Source: Clostridiaceae bacterium (GTDB lineage: Bacteria > Bacillota > Clostridia > Lachnospirales > Lachnospiraceae). Taken from it: a stretch of DNA of 55,475 nucleotides. Shown one piece after another: positions 8,522 through 17,800 of this stretch (its first letter is position 1; each line of letters starts with the position of its first letter). Position numbers and translations under genes: made by a program. The notes below the pieces were generated by a model. That model saw only the letters and a list, made by a program, of their open reading frames with translations, searched no databases and was not told where the DNA came from. The stretch lies in assembly GCA_910575585.1 (NCBI GenBank), contig CAJTGF010000031.1, positions 1 through 55,475 of the forward strand, in the 5' to 3' direction.

Positions 8522-10180
8522 TCAGTCTTCAAGCACCGCGCCTTTGTCCGCGCTGGTGACCAGCCGCCGATACCGTTTCAGATAACCGGCAACTTCTTTG
8601 GTCTTCGGCGTCCAGTTCTCCCGCCGTCTTGCCAGTTCTTCGTCGGACACCTTCATGTTGATGGTATTGGCATTGATGTCAATGGAGATGATGTCTCCTT
8701 CTTCCACCAGCCCGATGGGGCCTCCGGCAGCTGCCTCCGGACACACATGGCCGATGGACGCGCCTCTGGATGCGCCGCTGAACCGTCCGTCGGTAATAAG
8801 GGCTACAGATGCTCCCAATCCCATGCCTGCAATGGCAGATGTGGGATTTAACATCTCCCTCATGCCCGGACCGCCTTTGGGGCCTTCGTAGCGGATAAGC
8901 ACCACATCGCCTGCTACAATCTTACCGCCTTTGATGGCGTCGATGGCGTCCTCCTCGCAGTCAAAGACTCTGGCCGGACCCTCGTGTTTTAACATCTCGG
9001 GAACGACTGCGGACCGCTTCACCACGCAGGAATCCGGAGCCAGGTTGCCCCGCAGGACAGCGATGCCGCCGGTGGCAGAGTAGGGATTCTCCACCGGGCG
9101 GATTACCTGGGGATTTTTGTTGACGCAGCCTTTTATGTTCTCTCCCACCGTCTTTCCGGTGACGGTCATGCAGTCCAGGTTCAGAAGTCCCAGCTTTGAA
9201 ATCTCGTTCATCACCGCGTAGATGCCGCCTGCCTCGTTTAAGTCTTCCATGTAGGTGGGGCCGGCGGGCGCAAGATGGCAAAGGTTGGGAGTTCTGGCGC
9301 TGATTTCATTGGCAATGTCCACGTTTAGGTCCACCCCGGCTTCATGGGCAATGGCCGGAAGATGGAGCATGCTGTTGGTGCTGCACCCAAGGGCCATATC
9401 CATGGTCAGGGCATTGGAAAATGCCTCTTTTGTCATAATGTCTTTGGGGCAGATATTGTTTTTCAGCATCTCCATAACCGCCATGCCTGCCTGCTTGGCC
9501 AGGCGGATTCTCTCGGAGTATACGGCTGGAATGGTGCCGTTGCCCGGGAGGCCCATGCCCAGGACCTCAGTAAGGCAGTTCATGCTGTTGGCGGTGTACA
9601 TGCCGGAGCAGGAGCCGCAGGTGGGGCAGACTTTGCACTCGAATTCTTCCACGTCTTCCCGGGTCATGGTTCCGGCGGCGTAGGAGCCTACTGCCTCGAA
9701 CATGCTGGACAAACTTCTCTTCTCTCCTTTTACCCGGCCTGCCAGCATGGGGCCGCCGCTTACGAATACCGTGGGTATATTGAGGCGGGCCGCTGCCATC
9801 AGAAGGCCCGGCACATTTTTGTCACAGTTGGGGACCATGACAAGGGCGTCAAACTGGTGGGCAATGGCCATGCATTCGGTGGAGTCGGCTATTAAGTCTC
9901 TGGTGACCAGAGAGTATTTCATCCCTTCGTGTCCCATGGCGATTCCGTCGCACACCGCGATGGCCGGGAATACAATGGGGGTTCCTCCTGCCATGGAGAC
10001 GCCCTGTTTTACGGCTTCCACGATTTTATCCAGATTCATATGGCCCGGAACGATTTCATTGTGAGAGCTGACCACACCGATAAGCGGCCTTGCCAGCTCT
10101 TCTTCTGTCAGTCCCAGGGCGCGGAAAAGGGAGCGGGCCGGAGCCTGCTGCATCCCTGATTTTGCATTGTCACTTCTCAT
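8522..10180 (-). CDS. ilvD: Dihydroxy-acid dehydratase
   Basis: Iron-sulphur enzyme that dehydrates 2,3-dihydroxy-isovalerate and its ethyl homologue to the 2-oxo acids of valine and isoleucine synthesis. Cluster-ligand cysteines are visible in [26 protein letters not shown] and [12 protein letters not shown], and the C-terminal [14 protein letters not shown] motif is intact. Its 552 residues match the shorter clade common in Firmicutes. A GGAGGG site lies just before the ATG. It starts 15 bases after the leuB stop, and its stop lies 33 bases before the chosen ilvB start. Confidence 0.97.
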   Translation of the reverse strand: MRSDNAKSGMQQAPARSLFRALGLTEEELARPLIGVVSSHNEIVPGHMNLDKIVEAVKQGVSMAGGTPIVFPAIAVCDGIAMGHEGMKYSLVTRDLIADSTECMAIAHQFDALVMVPNCDKNVPGLLMAAARLNIPTVFVSGGPMLAGRVKGEKRSLSSMFEAVGSYAAGTMTREDVEEFECKVCPTCGSCSGMYTANSMNCLTEVLGMGLPGNGTIPAVYSERIRLAKQAGMAVMEMLKNNICPKDIMTKEAFSNALTMDMALGCSTNSMLHLPAIAHEAGVDLNVDIANEISARTPNLCHLAPAGPTYMEDLNEAGGIYAVMNEISKLGLLNLDCMTVTGKTVGENIKGCVNKNPQVIRPVENPYSATGGIAVLRGNLAPDSCVVKRSAVVPEMLKHEGPARVFDCEEDAIDAIKGGKIVAGDVVLIRYEGPKGGPGMREMLNPTSAIAGMGLGASVALITDGRFSGASRGASIGHVCPEAAAGGPIGLVEEGDIISIDINANTINMKVSDEELARRRENWTPKTKEVAGYLKRYRRLVTSADKGAVLED

Positions 10181-10195
10181 AATATCCCTCCTGCG

Positions 10196-11284
10196 TTAGC
10201 TGCGTATATTTTGTGCAATCAAATCTCCCATTTGGGCTGTTCCTACCTTTGTGCAGCCTTCTTTCCAGATGTCTCCGGTGCGGTATCCTTCTGTCAGGAC
10301 CTTCTGCACGGACTGTTCAATGGCTGCCGCTTCTTTGTCCAAGTCAAAGGAGTAGCGGAGCATCATGGCCGCTGACAGGATGGTGGCGATTGGGTTGGCA
10401 ATGTCTTTCCCCGCAATGTCCGGCGCGGAGCCGTGGCTGGGCTCGTACAGGCCGAACTTCGTCTCGTTCAGACTGGCGGATGAGAGCATGCCGATGGACC
10501 CGGTAATCATGCTGGCTTCGTCGGACAGAATGTCTCCAAACATGTTTTCTGTGAGAATCACGTCAAACTGGCCCGGATTCATCACCAGCTGCATGGCGCA
10601 GTTGTCTACCAGCATGTGGCTTAATTCTACCTGCGGGTAGTCTTTTGCCACTTCTTCTACAACCTTTCTCCACAGCCTGGAGGAGTCCAGAACATTGGCC
10701 TTGTCTACGCTGATGACCTTTTTTCTTCTCTTCATGGCGATGTCAAAGGCTTTTACCGCAATCCTGCGAATCTCGTTTTCATTATATGTAAGGGTGTCCA
10801 CAGCCGTCATGACTCCGTCCACCTGACTGGTATGGCGCTCTCCGAAGTACAGTCCTCCGGTCAGCTCTCTCATGATGACCATGTCAAATCCGTCCCCGAT
10901 AATCTCTTTTTTCAGGGGGCAGGCTTCTGCCAGCTCCTTGTATAAGTAGGCCGGACGGATGTTGGCAAAAAGGTTCAGACCTTTTCGGATAGCAAGGAGC
11001 CCTGCCTCCGGCCGCAGATTGGGGGCCACATCGTACCAGCGGGAATTCCCCACGTCCCCTCCCACGGCTCCCAGAAGCACGGCGTCGCCTGCCTTCGCTG
11101 TCTCCAGGGCCTCCTGGGTCAGCGGAACTCCGTGTGCGTCAATGGAACATCCTCCCATGAGAATCTCCGTGTAGTGAAACGTATGTCCGAATACCTGTCC
11201 TGTTTTGTCAAGAACTTTGCATGCTTCTTTTACAATCTCCGGCCCGATGCCGTCTCCCGGGATAGTCACAATCCTGCAGTCCAT
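10196..11284 (-). CDS. leuB: 3-isopropylmalate dehydrogenase
   Basis: NAD-dependent oxidative decarboxylation of 3-isopropylmalate in leucine synthesis. About 362 residues, starting [18 protein letters not shown]; the ATG at 11284 follows a GGGAGA site, whereas the upstream in-frame ATG at 11341 would add an unlikely lysine-rich leader. Substrate-binding [12 protein letters not shown] and the [26 protein letters not shown]-type region (metal-binding Asp residues) are intact. First gene of the leuB-ilvD-ilvB-serC-serA run. leuA, leuC and leuD are absent from the window, so the leucine pathway is split in this genome. Confidence 0.95.
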   Translation of the reverse strand: MDCRIVTIPGDGIGPEIVKEACKVLDKTGQVFGHTFHYTEILMGGCSIDAHGVPLTQEALETAKAGDAVLLGAVGGDVGNSRWYDVAPNLRPEAGLLAIRKGLNLFANIRPAYLYKELAEACPLKKEIIGDGFDMVIMRELTGGLYFGERHTSQVDGVMTAVDTLTYNENEIRRIAVKAFDIAMKRRKKVISVDKANVLDSSRLWRKVVEEVAKDYPQVELSHMLVDNCAMQLVMNPGQFDVILTENMFGDILSDEASMITGSIGMLSSASLNETKFGLYEPSHGSAPDIAGKDIANPIATILSAAMMLRYSFDLDKEAAAIEQSVQKVLTEGYRTGDIWKEGCTKVGTAQMGDLIAQNIRS

Positions 11285-11329
11285 GTTCTTTTTCTCTCCC
11301 TTTTTGTCGTTCTTCAATTGTTTCTCTTC

Positions 11330-11358
11330 ATCATATATCATTTGAGGAGATATTTCAA
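11330..11358 (-). promoter_or_regulatory. Promoter of the leuB-ilvD-ilvB-serC-serA operon
   Basis: On the minus strand TTGAAA (11353-11358) and TATGAT (11330-11335) are separated by exactly 17 bases, a good sigma-A promoter. The inferred start of transcription is about 40 bases before the leuB ATG, so there is no room for a T-box or a leader-peptide attenuator. Confidence 0.65.
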
Positions 11359-11401
11359 GAATCCTTGCGAAATTATTCTAAAGTTATTTGGAATTTTTGG
11401 T

Positions 11402-11416
11402 ATAACCTGGTGTTAT
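11402..11416. promoter_or_regulatory. Possible LysR-type operator upstream of leuB
   Basis: The dyad ATAAC-N5-GTTAT contains the T-N11-A pattern of LysR-type sites and lies about 45 bases upstream of the leuB -35 element. Only one such site is seen and no LysR gene is adjacent, so the assignment is tentative. Confidence 0.3.
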
Positions 11417-11475
11417 GAGGGGGAGTGGGGGGGGAATTGCTGATTCGTCATGGGGGAGTACCATTACGGGGCAGA

Positions 11476-11518
11476 GCATATGCCCCATCGCCGCAGGCGA
11501 TTTTAAATGGGCATATGC
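11476..11518. repeat. Nested palindromic hairpin in the leuB upstream gap
   Basis: Outer arms GCATATGCCC (11476-11485) and GGGCATATGC (11509-11518) enclose an inner hairpin ATCGCC-GCA-GGCGAT. The surrounding 11420-11560 is rich in further partial dyads and contains no gene. It looks like a REP-type intergenic element; a role as terminator is unlikely because there is no T-run. Confidence 0.6.
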
Positions 11519-11591
11519 GGTTACGTTCACAGGGTACCTGTAAACAGTAACTTTGCGAACCGTTACCGGGGATAAAAAACAGCGGCGTTTC

Positions 11592-11619
11592 TTGATTTTT
11601 TCGGGATTTGCCGTATAAT
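11592..11619 (+). promoter_or_regulatory. Promoter of the secreted protein gene at 11714
   Basis: TTGATT (11592-11597), a 16-base spacer, then a consensus TATAAT (11614-11619). The transcript would have a leader of about 90 bases with AAGGAGG immediately before the start codon. Confidence 0.65.
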
Positions 11620-11713
11620 AAATGGCAGGAAGGGTATTGATATGGTATGATTATGAATAACAGCCTTAATGATGAACGCCCTATTTTCATACATATTACA
11701 AGGAGGTTTCACT

Positions 11714-12259
11714 ATGAGAAGACCATGGAAGTCACTTATTTTAGCCGGAGTTTTATCCCTGTCTTTAACCGTCCCGGTTTTTGCCGGCTCCTGGCAGCTT
11801 GACGCCAACGGTTACTGGTATCAGAATGACGACCATTCTTATCCGGCAAATACCTGGCAGTGGATTGACGGCAACAACGACGGAATTGCGGAAAGCTACT
11901 ATTTTAATGAGAATGGCTATCTTCTGGTAAATACCACCACGCCTGACGGCTTTACGGTTGACGCTAACGGGGCCTGTATTGTGGATGGGATTGTTCAAAC
12001 AAAGACCATCTCTGTCCCCGCTTCCGCTGCTTCGACCCAGACGCAAAACCAAAATACTTCTGCCTCTGCGGGGAGCCATACGGGTGTTTCCTCTTCCCCC
12101 TGTGACGGGTATACGATTATCGTAAATACAAACACCAAAAAGTATCATGTTCCGTCGTGCAGGGCTGTTAAGGATATGAAGCAAAAAAATATGGGCTACA
12201 GCGACGGTTCGGTTGACCTTGGCGCTTTGGGGTATGTGCCCTGCAAAATTTGTCATTGA
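11714..12259 (+). CDS. Small secreted protein with cell-wall-binding-like repeat and C-terminal Cys/His motif
   Basis: The protein starts MRRPWKSLILAGVLSLSLTV and has a signal peptide ending in VFAGS, then GSWQLDANGYWYQNDD, which resembles the aromatic repeats of cell-wall (choline)-binding proteins. A Ser/Thr/Gln-rich linker follows (about 110-140). The last ~45 residues, with TKKYHVPSCRAVKDMKQKN and GYVPCKICH, match a His/Cys module seen at the end of various exported Gram-positive proteins and probably bind a metal (inference). The ATG at 11714 has a perfect AAGGAGG site; the upstream in-frame ATGs do not. A strong terminator follows. Substrate or partner unknown. Confidence 0.8.
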   Translation: MRRPWKSLILAGVLSLSLTVPVFAGSWQLDANGYWYQNDDHSYPANTWQWIDGNNDGIAESYYFNENGYLLVNTTTPDGFTVDANGACIVDGIVQTKTISVPASAASTQTQNQNTSASAGSHTGVSSSPCDGYTIIVNTNTKKYHVPSCRAVKDMKQKNMGYSDGSVDLGALGYVPCKICH

Positions 12260-12312
12260 TAATGAATGGCTGTGTTTCCAATGACCGGGAAATTTATTGG
12301 TAGTGTAAAATA

Positions 12313-12370
12313 AAGAGGGAAACGGCGGTGCTGATTTTCGTCAGACTGCTGCCGTTTTCCCTCTTATTTT
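12313..12370 (+). terminator. Terminator of the gene at 11714
   Basis: A long stem starting AAGAGGGAAACGGC and closing GCCGTTTTCCCTCTT, followed by ATTTTATTT, 53 bases after the stop codon. Confidence 0.8.
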
Positions 12371-12432
12371 ATTTCATACCGTTTTTATGTTCCATTTGGC
12401 TTTCAGCGGCTTTGGGGATGGTGCTTCCTGAT

Positions 12433-13549
12433 TCAAATCAGCTTCAGCTCCATCAGCTTTCCCTGAAATTGCTCTACGGTCATTCCTTTTCGGGCGGCGG
12501 CTTCCTTTTTTGTCAGAAAGCCGTCTTCAATCAAACTCAATAATGTTTTAAATTCTCCTCGTTCGATTCCCTGTTCAAGTCCCCGCTCAAGTCCTTGTTC
12601 AATCCCCTGTTCAAGTCCCCGCTCAATCCCCTGCTTAATCCCTTTCGCAATCCCATCCTCCATCAACATCTGTCCCATCAACGTCATCGCCATCATCTCC
12701 TTTATCTCTTTCACTTCTTCCACAGCTAAAAATTTCATAGCCAACACATACTGCACTGACTGCATCCGCGCCATCTCTTCTCTCCCCACACGCTCCTCTT
12801 CCCGGCCTAGTACATCGTTGCACTAATCTTGAAGTAAATAGTGCTTGATATTCGTGTCAGCTGTGCGTCTGCGAAGCGACGGCGTAGTGGTGCCTACGGC
12901 TAGCTTCGCAGGCGTGCAGAAGGCACGGATAGCAAGTGCTATTTACTCGAGAATTAGTGCAGCGATGTACTAGGATTCCAAAACTTCTCTCCACACGTTC
13001 CTTCCGGCTCATCTCCCCGCCCATCAAAAGCGTCAGAAGCACGTTTAGCAGCTCCTCCCTGTCAAGGGCCTCTTTTCTCTGCTTTTCTTCCAGCTCTTCT
13101 ATCATACGGTCAGCATTTCGGTCCTTCATACGGACTATCTGCACCCTGTAGGTATTCATCCCCTCTGTCAGACTGTCACGCAAAACCTTGGCTTCCGAAG
13201 AGCACAGCACACAGGTGGATACCTCTGTCTTGTATTGATAACTGACAACCGCCTCCCAGGCACGAAATCGCCTTAAGTCCTCCGTGGAAATGCTGTCGCT
13301 CTCAAACTCCAGACGCTTCCACGTTCCATCCGCCATCTCATAATTAAAATCCGCCAGAAAGTCCTTGACCTCCAAAAAGACTGCCTCCGTGGGAGCCACT
13401 CTCTTCACAACTCCTTCCACCCCCAGCAGGGGCAGCAGTTCCTCACCCATAAACCGGGCCGCCGCTTTCAGCACCCGGTCCTCCATGGGATACTGTTCTG
13501 CCGTCTGACCCACGCTTCCTGTCTTCCCGCTTTTCCTTCGTTTTTTCAC
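12433..13549 (-). pseudogene. Rpn-like (PD-(D/E)XK family) protein gene, copy A, interrupted by a MITE
   Basis: Compared with the intact copy at 16833-17762, this gene is cut by an insertion at 12808-12972. The 5' part (start GTG 13549) codes for the N-terminal ~190 residues and then runs into the element, giving an unrelated tail; the 3' part codes for the C-terminal ~115 residues (from GREEMARMQS). The tail carries a Gln/Gly/Glu heptad-like run (GIKQGIERGLEQGIEQGLERG) longer than in copy B. Apart from the insertion, the residues are nearly the same as in copy B, so the disruption is young. Confidence 0.9.
12808..12972. mobile_element. MITE, probably mobilised by an IS630/Tc1-type transposase
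   Basis: The 161-bp core (12810-12970) has terminal inverted repeats GTACATCGTTGCACTAAT and its complement with one mismatch in 18. It is flanked by TA on both sides within a CTAG context, as in IS630-type insertions that duplicate TA. It carries no gene. The centre (12858-12931) is a hairpin with CTGCGAAGC/GCTTCGCAG arms. The empty site is visible in the paralogue at 16833-17762, which defines both edges. Confidence 0.9.
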
Positions 13550-13587
13550 CAAACCTCCTTTGCAGGAGACACACAAGAACTACCTCC

Positions 13588-13616
13588 ATTATATCTGTTT
13601 TCTTTCTGCCGGACAA
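13588..13616 (-). promoter_or_regulatory. Promoter of Rpn-like copy A
   Basis: TTGTCC and TATAAT on the minus strand with a 17-base spacer, identical to that of copy B. The upstream 13617-13799 has no gene, only the repeated flank. Confidence 0.6.
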
Positions 13617-13825
13617 TAGCTGCCTCTGTACTTTTTATTTTCTCATTATTTACTCAAATCCGCGTCTGTCTGGAATTCTGCCTGAATGCAGGCTGATTGT
13701 TTAGAAAATTAGATTCCCTTTACATGAACGGTGATGATGGTGATAGATTCTTTTGTGTCCTTTTCTATCATCCGGTAAAACTACTATATCACGCCCTTTG
13801 ACAGTTGTAAACTAAAACATACGAA

Positions 13826-13861
13826 CAGAGGGAAACGGTAACCTGCTGCCGTATCCCTCTG
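13826..13861 (-). terminator. Terminator of the flavoprotein gene
   Basis: Perfect arms CAGAGGGA and TCCCTCTG with an inner CGG/CCG pair, 15 bases after the flavoprotein stop; on the minus strand it is followed by a T-rich stretch. Confidence 0.6.
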
Positions 13862-13876
13862 TCATTCTTCAAATAT

Positions 13877-15901
13877 TTACTGCCCTGCGGCATGGTCCGC
13901 GGCGTTCTCCCCAGCAACTTTCCCGGAGATGTACGCAAATCCCAGCGTACCGCCCTCAAACATTACATAGCTGTTTCCGTACATTCCGCCTGCGTCGGCG
14001 CCTGCCACATACAGATTATTGATGGGTTTATTCTCCTCATCCACTGCCTGCATATCTTCATTAATCTTAACGCCGCCCAGGGTTCCCAGACACCGAAGAG
14101 CCGTCTCCACAACATAGTATGGCCCCTCATCCACTGCGTACAGGAAATGAGCGTCCTTGTGATACTGGGTGTCATTTCCGTCTGCGCACAGCTGATTGTA
14201 TGTATCCACTGTCTCCGTCAGGCTGTCCATCCCCAGAGTCTGCGCCAGCTCCTCAATAGAATCCGCTTTGTAAGCCACGCCTGCTGCCACAGCCTCCTCC
14301 AGGGTCTCCGTGTAGTCCCTGGGCGTCCGCAGATTCTCCGTGCTGGCATCCAGGTCCACCGTCTTTCCATTTTCCACATAACTTACGCCCTGACCGTAGA
14401 AATGGCCCCATCTGTCCACAAACACGTCTGCCAGACCTTTTTCCGCCACATCATCCACAATACCCTGGTCCAGGACAATATACATCTTGGCGTCCGGAAG
14501 ATTGTACATCATGGTTCCCAGGGCCGCACTCTCGTAGGCTTCCTCCTCATTTCCGAACCGGTTTCCGTACTTATCCACAAACAGCAGGGGATTGCGCACC
14601 AGCTCCGTCAGCTTGCCTGTGCCGTTTGGCATCTCCTTACTCTTGGCTCCGTCATACTTCATGCCGAACCACTGCGCCACATGACTTCCATGCTCTGCCG
14701 CTCCTGCGGACCACGCCATCTTAAGACCGTCCCCTGTGGCGGTTCCCACAAGTCCGGTTCCTGCCTTTTCCCCGAAGTACTCCGCCATCATTTCCTTATT
14801 GCCGCCGAAACCGCCGGTTGCCAGGATTACCGACTTGGCGTGAATATTCAGGGTCGTGCCGTCCGCTTTCCTTGCCGCCACACCGGCCACCTGGCCCTGG
14901 GCGTCAAAAAGCAATTCCTCCCCTGGAGTTTCATAGAGCACCTGGCCTCCAAGCTCCTCAATCCGCTTATGGAGAGTCTGGATAGCCGCGCTTCCGCCGT
15001 CCGCATAACCGTGGGCAGTGGTAGGCATGCCCTTGTGATTATACTGAGCGCCGTAACCGGCGTCCAAAAGGGTCAGCTTTACGCCGTTTTCCATCAGCCA
15101 CTCCACTGTGGCGGAGGACTCTGAAATCACTTTCGTCACCAGAGCTCCATTGGCACTGTAATTGGAATCCGTAATGTACTGGTCATACAGCCACTGGGTA
15201 TCTACCTCTTTGCCCGCCGCTTTCTGCAGAGAGCTGTGGTCCGCAAACATAACGCCTGCCATGGTTCCTGCCCCGGAAACTCCGGCCGCTTTTTCCAGCA
15301 AAACTACCTTTGCCCCTTTTCCAGCTGCCGCAAGAGCCGCGCCGGAACCGGAGGCGCCGCCGCCTACTACCACCACGTCGGCGGTCATTTCCTCCACAGC
15401 CGTATTGGCCTGGGCTTCTTTGGCTTTCAGCCCTTCCGCGTCACCGCCGGCCTGGGTCACGCAGTCCGCCACAGCCTCCAGAATCGCATTGGATGTGTTG
15501 GTAGCTCCGGAAATAGCATCCACGTTCAAAGTCTGTCCGTCCACAATCCTCTGGGGAATCTTCTCTATGGCCGGGTCTGACAGACCCGGCGTTTCCTGAT
15601 GCTGTACCACGGTCACTTTTACGATGGCGTCAGCGGAAAATTCCACCTCCACCTTCACATCCCCGTTGTTGCCGCCTGCCTGGGCGGTGTACACGCCTTC
15701 CTTGTACCCTGCCTCCCCGGAACTGTCCTCCTGCTCACCGGAGGATTCCTCTGCCTGGGCGGCTGTCTCACTCTGGGAGGCGCTTTCTGCCTCTGTTTCT
15801 GTTGCTGCCTGGGTCTGTCCCGCCTGCTGGGTTCCTGACTGGCATCCGCTTAAAACCACTGCCGCAGCCAGCAACCCACACCATAATGCTCTCTTTCTCA
15901 T
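13877..15901 (-). CDS. Lipoprotein flavin reductase (FMN-binding domain plus fumarate-reductase-type FAD domain)
   Basis: The N-terminus MRKRALWCGLLAAAVVLSGC has a lipobox, so the protein is exported and anchored to the outer face of the membrane. After an acidic linker, residues ~65-155 form an FMN-binding domain with SGATNTSNAI, the motif whose Thr takes covalently bound FMN. From ~175 an FAD-binding fumarate reductase/succinate dehydrogenase domain follows: GGGASGSGAALAAA dinucleotide site, HGYADGGSAA, GTLGGVKIN, and NLYVAGADAGGMYG at the end. This layout is that of extracellular fumarate, urocanate and related reductases used as terminal electron acceptor enzymes; the substrate cannot be read from the sequence. 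It is controlled by a MerR-type promoter (15936-15966). Confidence 0.92.
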   Translation of the reverse strand: MRKRALWCGLLAAAVVLSGCQSGTQQAGQTQAATETEAESASQSETAAQAEESSGEQEDSSGEAGYKEGVYTAQAGGNNGDVKVEVEFSADAIVKVTVVQHQETPGLSDPAIEKIPQRIVDGQTLNVDAISGATNTSNAILEAVADCVTQAGGDAEGLKAKEAQANTAVEEMTADVVVVGGGASGSGAALAAAGKGAKVVLLEKAAGVSGAGTMAGVMFADHSSLQKAAGKEVDTQWLYDQYITDSNYSANGALVTKVISESSATVEWLMENGVKLTLLDAGYGAQYNHKGMPTTAHGYADGGSAAIQTLHKRIEELGGQVLYETPGEELLFDAQGQVAGVAARKADGTTLNIHAKSVILATGGFGGNKEMMAEYFGEKAGTGLVGTATGDGLKMAWSAGAAEHGSHVAQWFGMKYDGAKSKEMPNGTGKLTELVRNPLLFVDKYGNRFGNEEEAYESAALGTMMYNLPDAKMYIVLDQGIVDDVAEKGLADVFVDRWGHFYGQGVSYVENGKTVDLDASTENLRTPRDYTETLEEAVAAGVAYKADSIEELAQTLGMDSLTETVDTYNQLCADGNDTQYHKDAHFLYAVDEGPYYVVETALRCLGTLGGVKINEDMQAVDEENKPINNLYVAGADAGGMYGNSYVMFEGGTLGFAYISGKVAGENAADHAAGQ

Positions 15902-15935
15902 AACAACCTCTCCTTGTCATTTTCTTAACAGGAAA

Positions 15936-15966
15936 AGTATAAACCCTGCCCCAAGGGCAAGGTCAA
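15936..15966 (-). promoter_or_regulatory. MerR-type promoter and operator of the flavoprotein gene
   Basis: On the minus strand TTGACC (15961-15966) and TATACT (15936-15941) are 19 bases apart, the over-long spacer typical of MerR-activated promoters. The spacer holds the dyad CCTTGCCC-N3-GGGCAGGG (15944-15962, 7 of 8 pairs). The -35 element overlaps the stop codon of the merR gene just upstream. Confidence 0.8.
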
Positions 15967-16787
15967 CCCTTAACAGGCGCCCAGAACAAAAAATGTTTTT
16001 CCCTTAGTTCTCCTGAAAAAGAGTCAATGCTTCCAATCACATAAGGCACGCCTGTCACAGAAACATGCATCTCCTCCAATTCTCTCTGAATCTTCCCCCA
16101 AATCTCCGGAACATCCTGCCCGCCTTCCAGAATCCGCTCTTTTTTGGCCGAAATCACGGCGGGATACACGTAGCAGGTTCCTGCCGGAATCTTCACCATA
16201 GGCGGCTGAAAATCAATCCCCAGGGCGGCGGCGTAGCGGGGTTCTATGGCCATCCCCCAGATAACATCCCTGTCCTTTGTCATTTTTTCTGGAATCGGCA
16301 TCATTTTCACGGAACAGGGAAGGGCGTCCATCATTTTACGGATTATGCCAAGGGATTCCCTGTCTCTGACAAACTCCGTGTTCTTCACATGCCGGATAAA
16401 CCACCACTCATTTCCTTCCCGGATAAACCCTCTGTTGGCGCTTCCCTTAAACCACCCCAATTCATCCTCCAGCTCCCGCATCCGCTGCGCAACCAGACGC
16501 AGATGCTCCGCCTTCTGCTCCAGTTTCTCAGACTGGATTCTGAAAGCCTCCATGACTTCATCAATGGAACTTTCGCTTAACAGCCTGGAGGTCTCTTTCA
16601 CCGAAAATTCCATACTGCTGAAACGCCTGGAAACCAGAATCCGCTCCGCATCCCGGAAATTGTAACTGCGGTATCCATTGGATTCATCCACAGAGGGCTC
16701 TACTATCTTATATTTTTCATAATGACGCAGCGTCTTCTCCGTCACTCCCAGATTCCCTGCAAACTCTTTTATCCTGTATGTTTTCAT
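15963..16787 (-). CDS. MerR family regulator with a C-terminal effector-binding (GyrI-like) domain
   Basis: The protein starts MKTYRIKEFAGNLGVTEKTL and has the MerR winged helix (LRHYEKYKIVEP, NGYRSYNF), a coiled dimerisation helix around residues 80-115, and a ~150-residue C-terminal part. That part (VIWGMAIEPRYAA, PAGTCYVYPAV, PYVIGSIDSF) resembles the GyrI/AraC effector-binding fold, which suggests binding of a small organic ligand. It lies just upstream of the lipoprotein flavin reductase in the same direction. The reductase promoter has a 19-bp spacer with a dyad, so this regulator is the obvious activator of it. No metal-binding cysteine set is visible. Confidence 0.92.
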   Translation of the reverse strand: MKTYRIKEFAGNLGVTEKTLRHYEKYKIVEPSVDESNGYRSYNFRDAERILVSRRFSSMEFSVKETSRLLSESSIDEVMEAFRIQSEKLEQKAEHLRLVAQRMRELEDELGWFKGSANRGFIREGNEWWFIRHVKNTEFVRDRESLGIIRKMMDALPCSVKMMPIPEKMTKDRDVIWGMAIEPRYAAALGIDFQPPMVKIPAGTCYVYPAVISAKKERILEGGQDVPEIWGKIQRELEEMHVSVTGVPYVIGSIDSFSGELREKHFLFWAPVKG

Positions 16788-16832
16788 GGCTCCTCTTCTC
16801 TTTAAGCTGCTTTCGGGATGGTCCTCCCTGGT

Positions 16833-17762
16833 CTAAATCAGTTTCAGCTCCATCAGCTTTCCCTGAAACTGCTCTACAGTCATCCCTTTTCTGGTGGCTG
16901 CTTCCTTCTTTGTCAAAAAGCCGTCCTCAATCAAGCTCAACAATGTTTTAAATTCTCCTCGTTCAAGTCCTTGCTCAATCCCTTTCGCAATCCCCTGTTC
17001 GATTCCCTGCTCAATCCCCTTCGCAATCCCATCCTCCATCAACATCTGTCCCATCAACGTCATCGCCATCATCTCCTTTATCTCTTTCACTTCTTCCACA
17101 GCTAAAAATTTCATGGCCAACGCATACAGCACCGACTGCATCCGTGCCATCTCTTCTCTCCCCACACGCTCCTCTTCCCGGCCAAGGATTCCAAAACTTC
17201 TCTCCACACGTTCCTTCCGGCTCATCTCCCCGCCCATCAAAAGCGTCAGAAGCACGTTCAGCAGCTCCTCCCTGTCAAGGGCCTCTTTTCTCTGCTTTTC
17301 TTCCAGCTCTTCTATCATACGGTCAGCATTTCGGTCCTTCATACGGACTATCTGCACCCTGTAGGTATTCATCCCCTCTGTCAGACTGTCACGCAAAACC
17401 TTGGCTTCCGAAGAGCACAGCACACAGGTGGATACCTCTATCTTGTATTGATAACTGACAACCGCCTCCCAGGCACGAAATCGCCTTAAGTCCTCCGTGG
17501 AAATGCTGTCGCTCTCAAACTCCAGACGCTTCCACGTTCCATCCGCCATCTCATAATTAAAATCCGCCAGAAAGTCCTTGACCTCCAAAAAGACTGCCTC
17601 CGTGGGAGCCACTCTCTTCACAACTCCTTCCACCCCCAGCAGGGGCAGCAGTTCCTCACCCATAAACCGGGCCGCCGCTTTCAGCACCCGGTCCTCCATG
17701 GGATACTGTTCTGCCGTCTGACCCACGCTTCCTGTCTTCCCGCTTTTCCTTCGTTTTTTCAC
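16833..17762 (-). CDS. Rpn-like (PD-(D/E)XK family transposase/nuclease) protein, intact copy B
   Basis: About 309 residues. Assigned to the Rpn/YhgA-like group on overall layout: an N-terminal nuclease-like domain (FLEVKDFLADFNYEMADG, then RLEFESDS), a KQRKEALDREELLNVLL helix, and a C-terminal tail of GIEQGIEQGIAKG-type repeats followed by KTLLSLIEDGFLTKKEAA. A canonical ExK is not obvious, so nuclease activity is uncertain. I chose GTG 17762 because AAAGGAGG precedes it. A TTG at 17789 also has a GGAGG nearby, but that site lies upstream of the transcription start predicted from the promoter at 17801-17829. Confidence 0.75.
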   Translation of the reverse strand: MKKRRKSGKTGSVGQTAEQYPMEDRVLKAAARFMGEELLPLLGVEGVVKRVAPTEAVFLEVKDFLADFNYEMADGTWKRLEFESDSISTEDLRRFRAWEAVVSYQYKIEVSTCVLCSSEAKVLRDSLTEGMNTYRVQIVRMKDRNADRMIEELEEKQRKEALDREELLNVLLTLLMGGEMSRKERVERSFGILGREEERVGREEMARMQSVLYALAMKFLAVEEVKEIKEMMAMTLMGQMLMEDGIAKGIEQGIEQGIAKGIEQGLERGEFKTLLSLIEDGFLTKKEAATRKGMTVEQFQGKLMELKLI

Positions 17763-17800
17763 CAAACCTCCTTTGCAGGAGACACACAAGAACTACCTCC

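Larger units (their letters stand above)
12410..13799. repeat. Direct repeat, copy A (Rpn-like nuclease unit with flanks)
   Basis: This stretch is almost identical to 16809-18013 once the 161-bp MITE is taken out. The similarity covers the whole coding region, its promoter and about 200 bases upstream of it, including the TGATAGA/TCTATCA dyad. The number of short repeats coding for the GIEQGLERG-type tail differs between the copies. Confidence 0.9.

Noticed and set aside
11285-11460. T-box or leader-peptide attenuator before leuB
   Set aside because: The promoter found leaves only about 40 bases of leader, and no T-box sequence or run of Leu/Val codons is visible.
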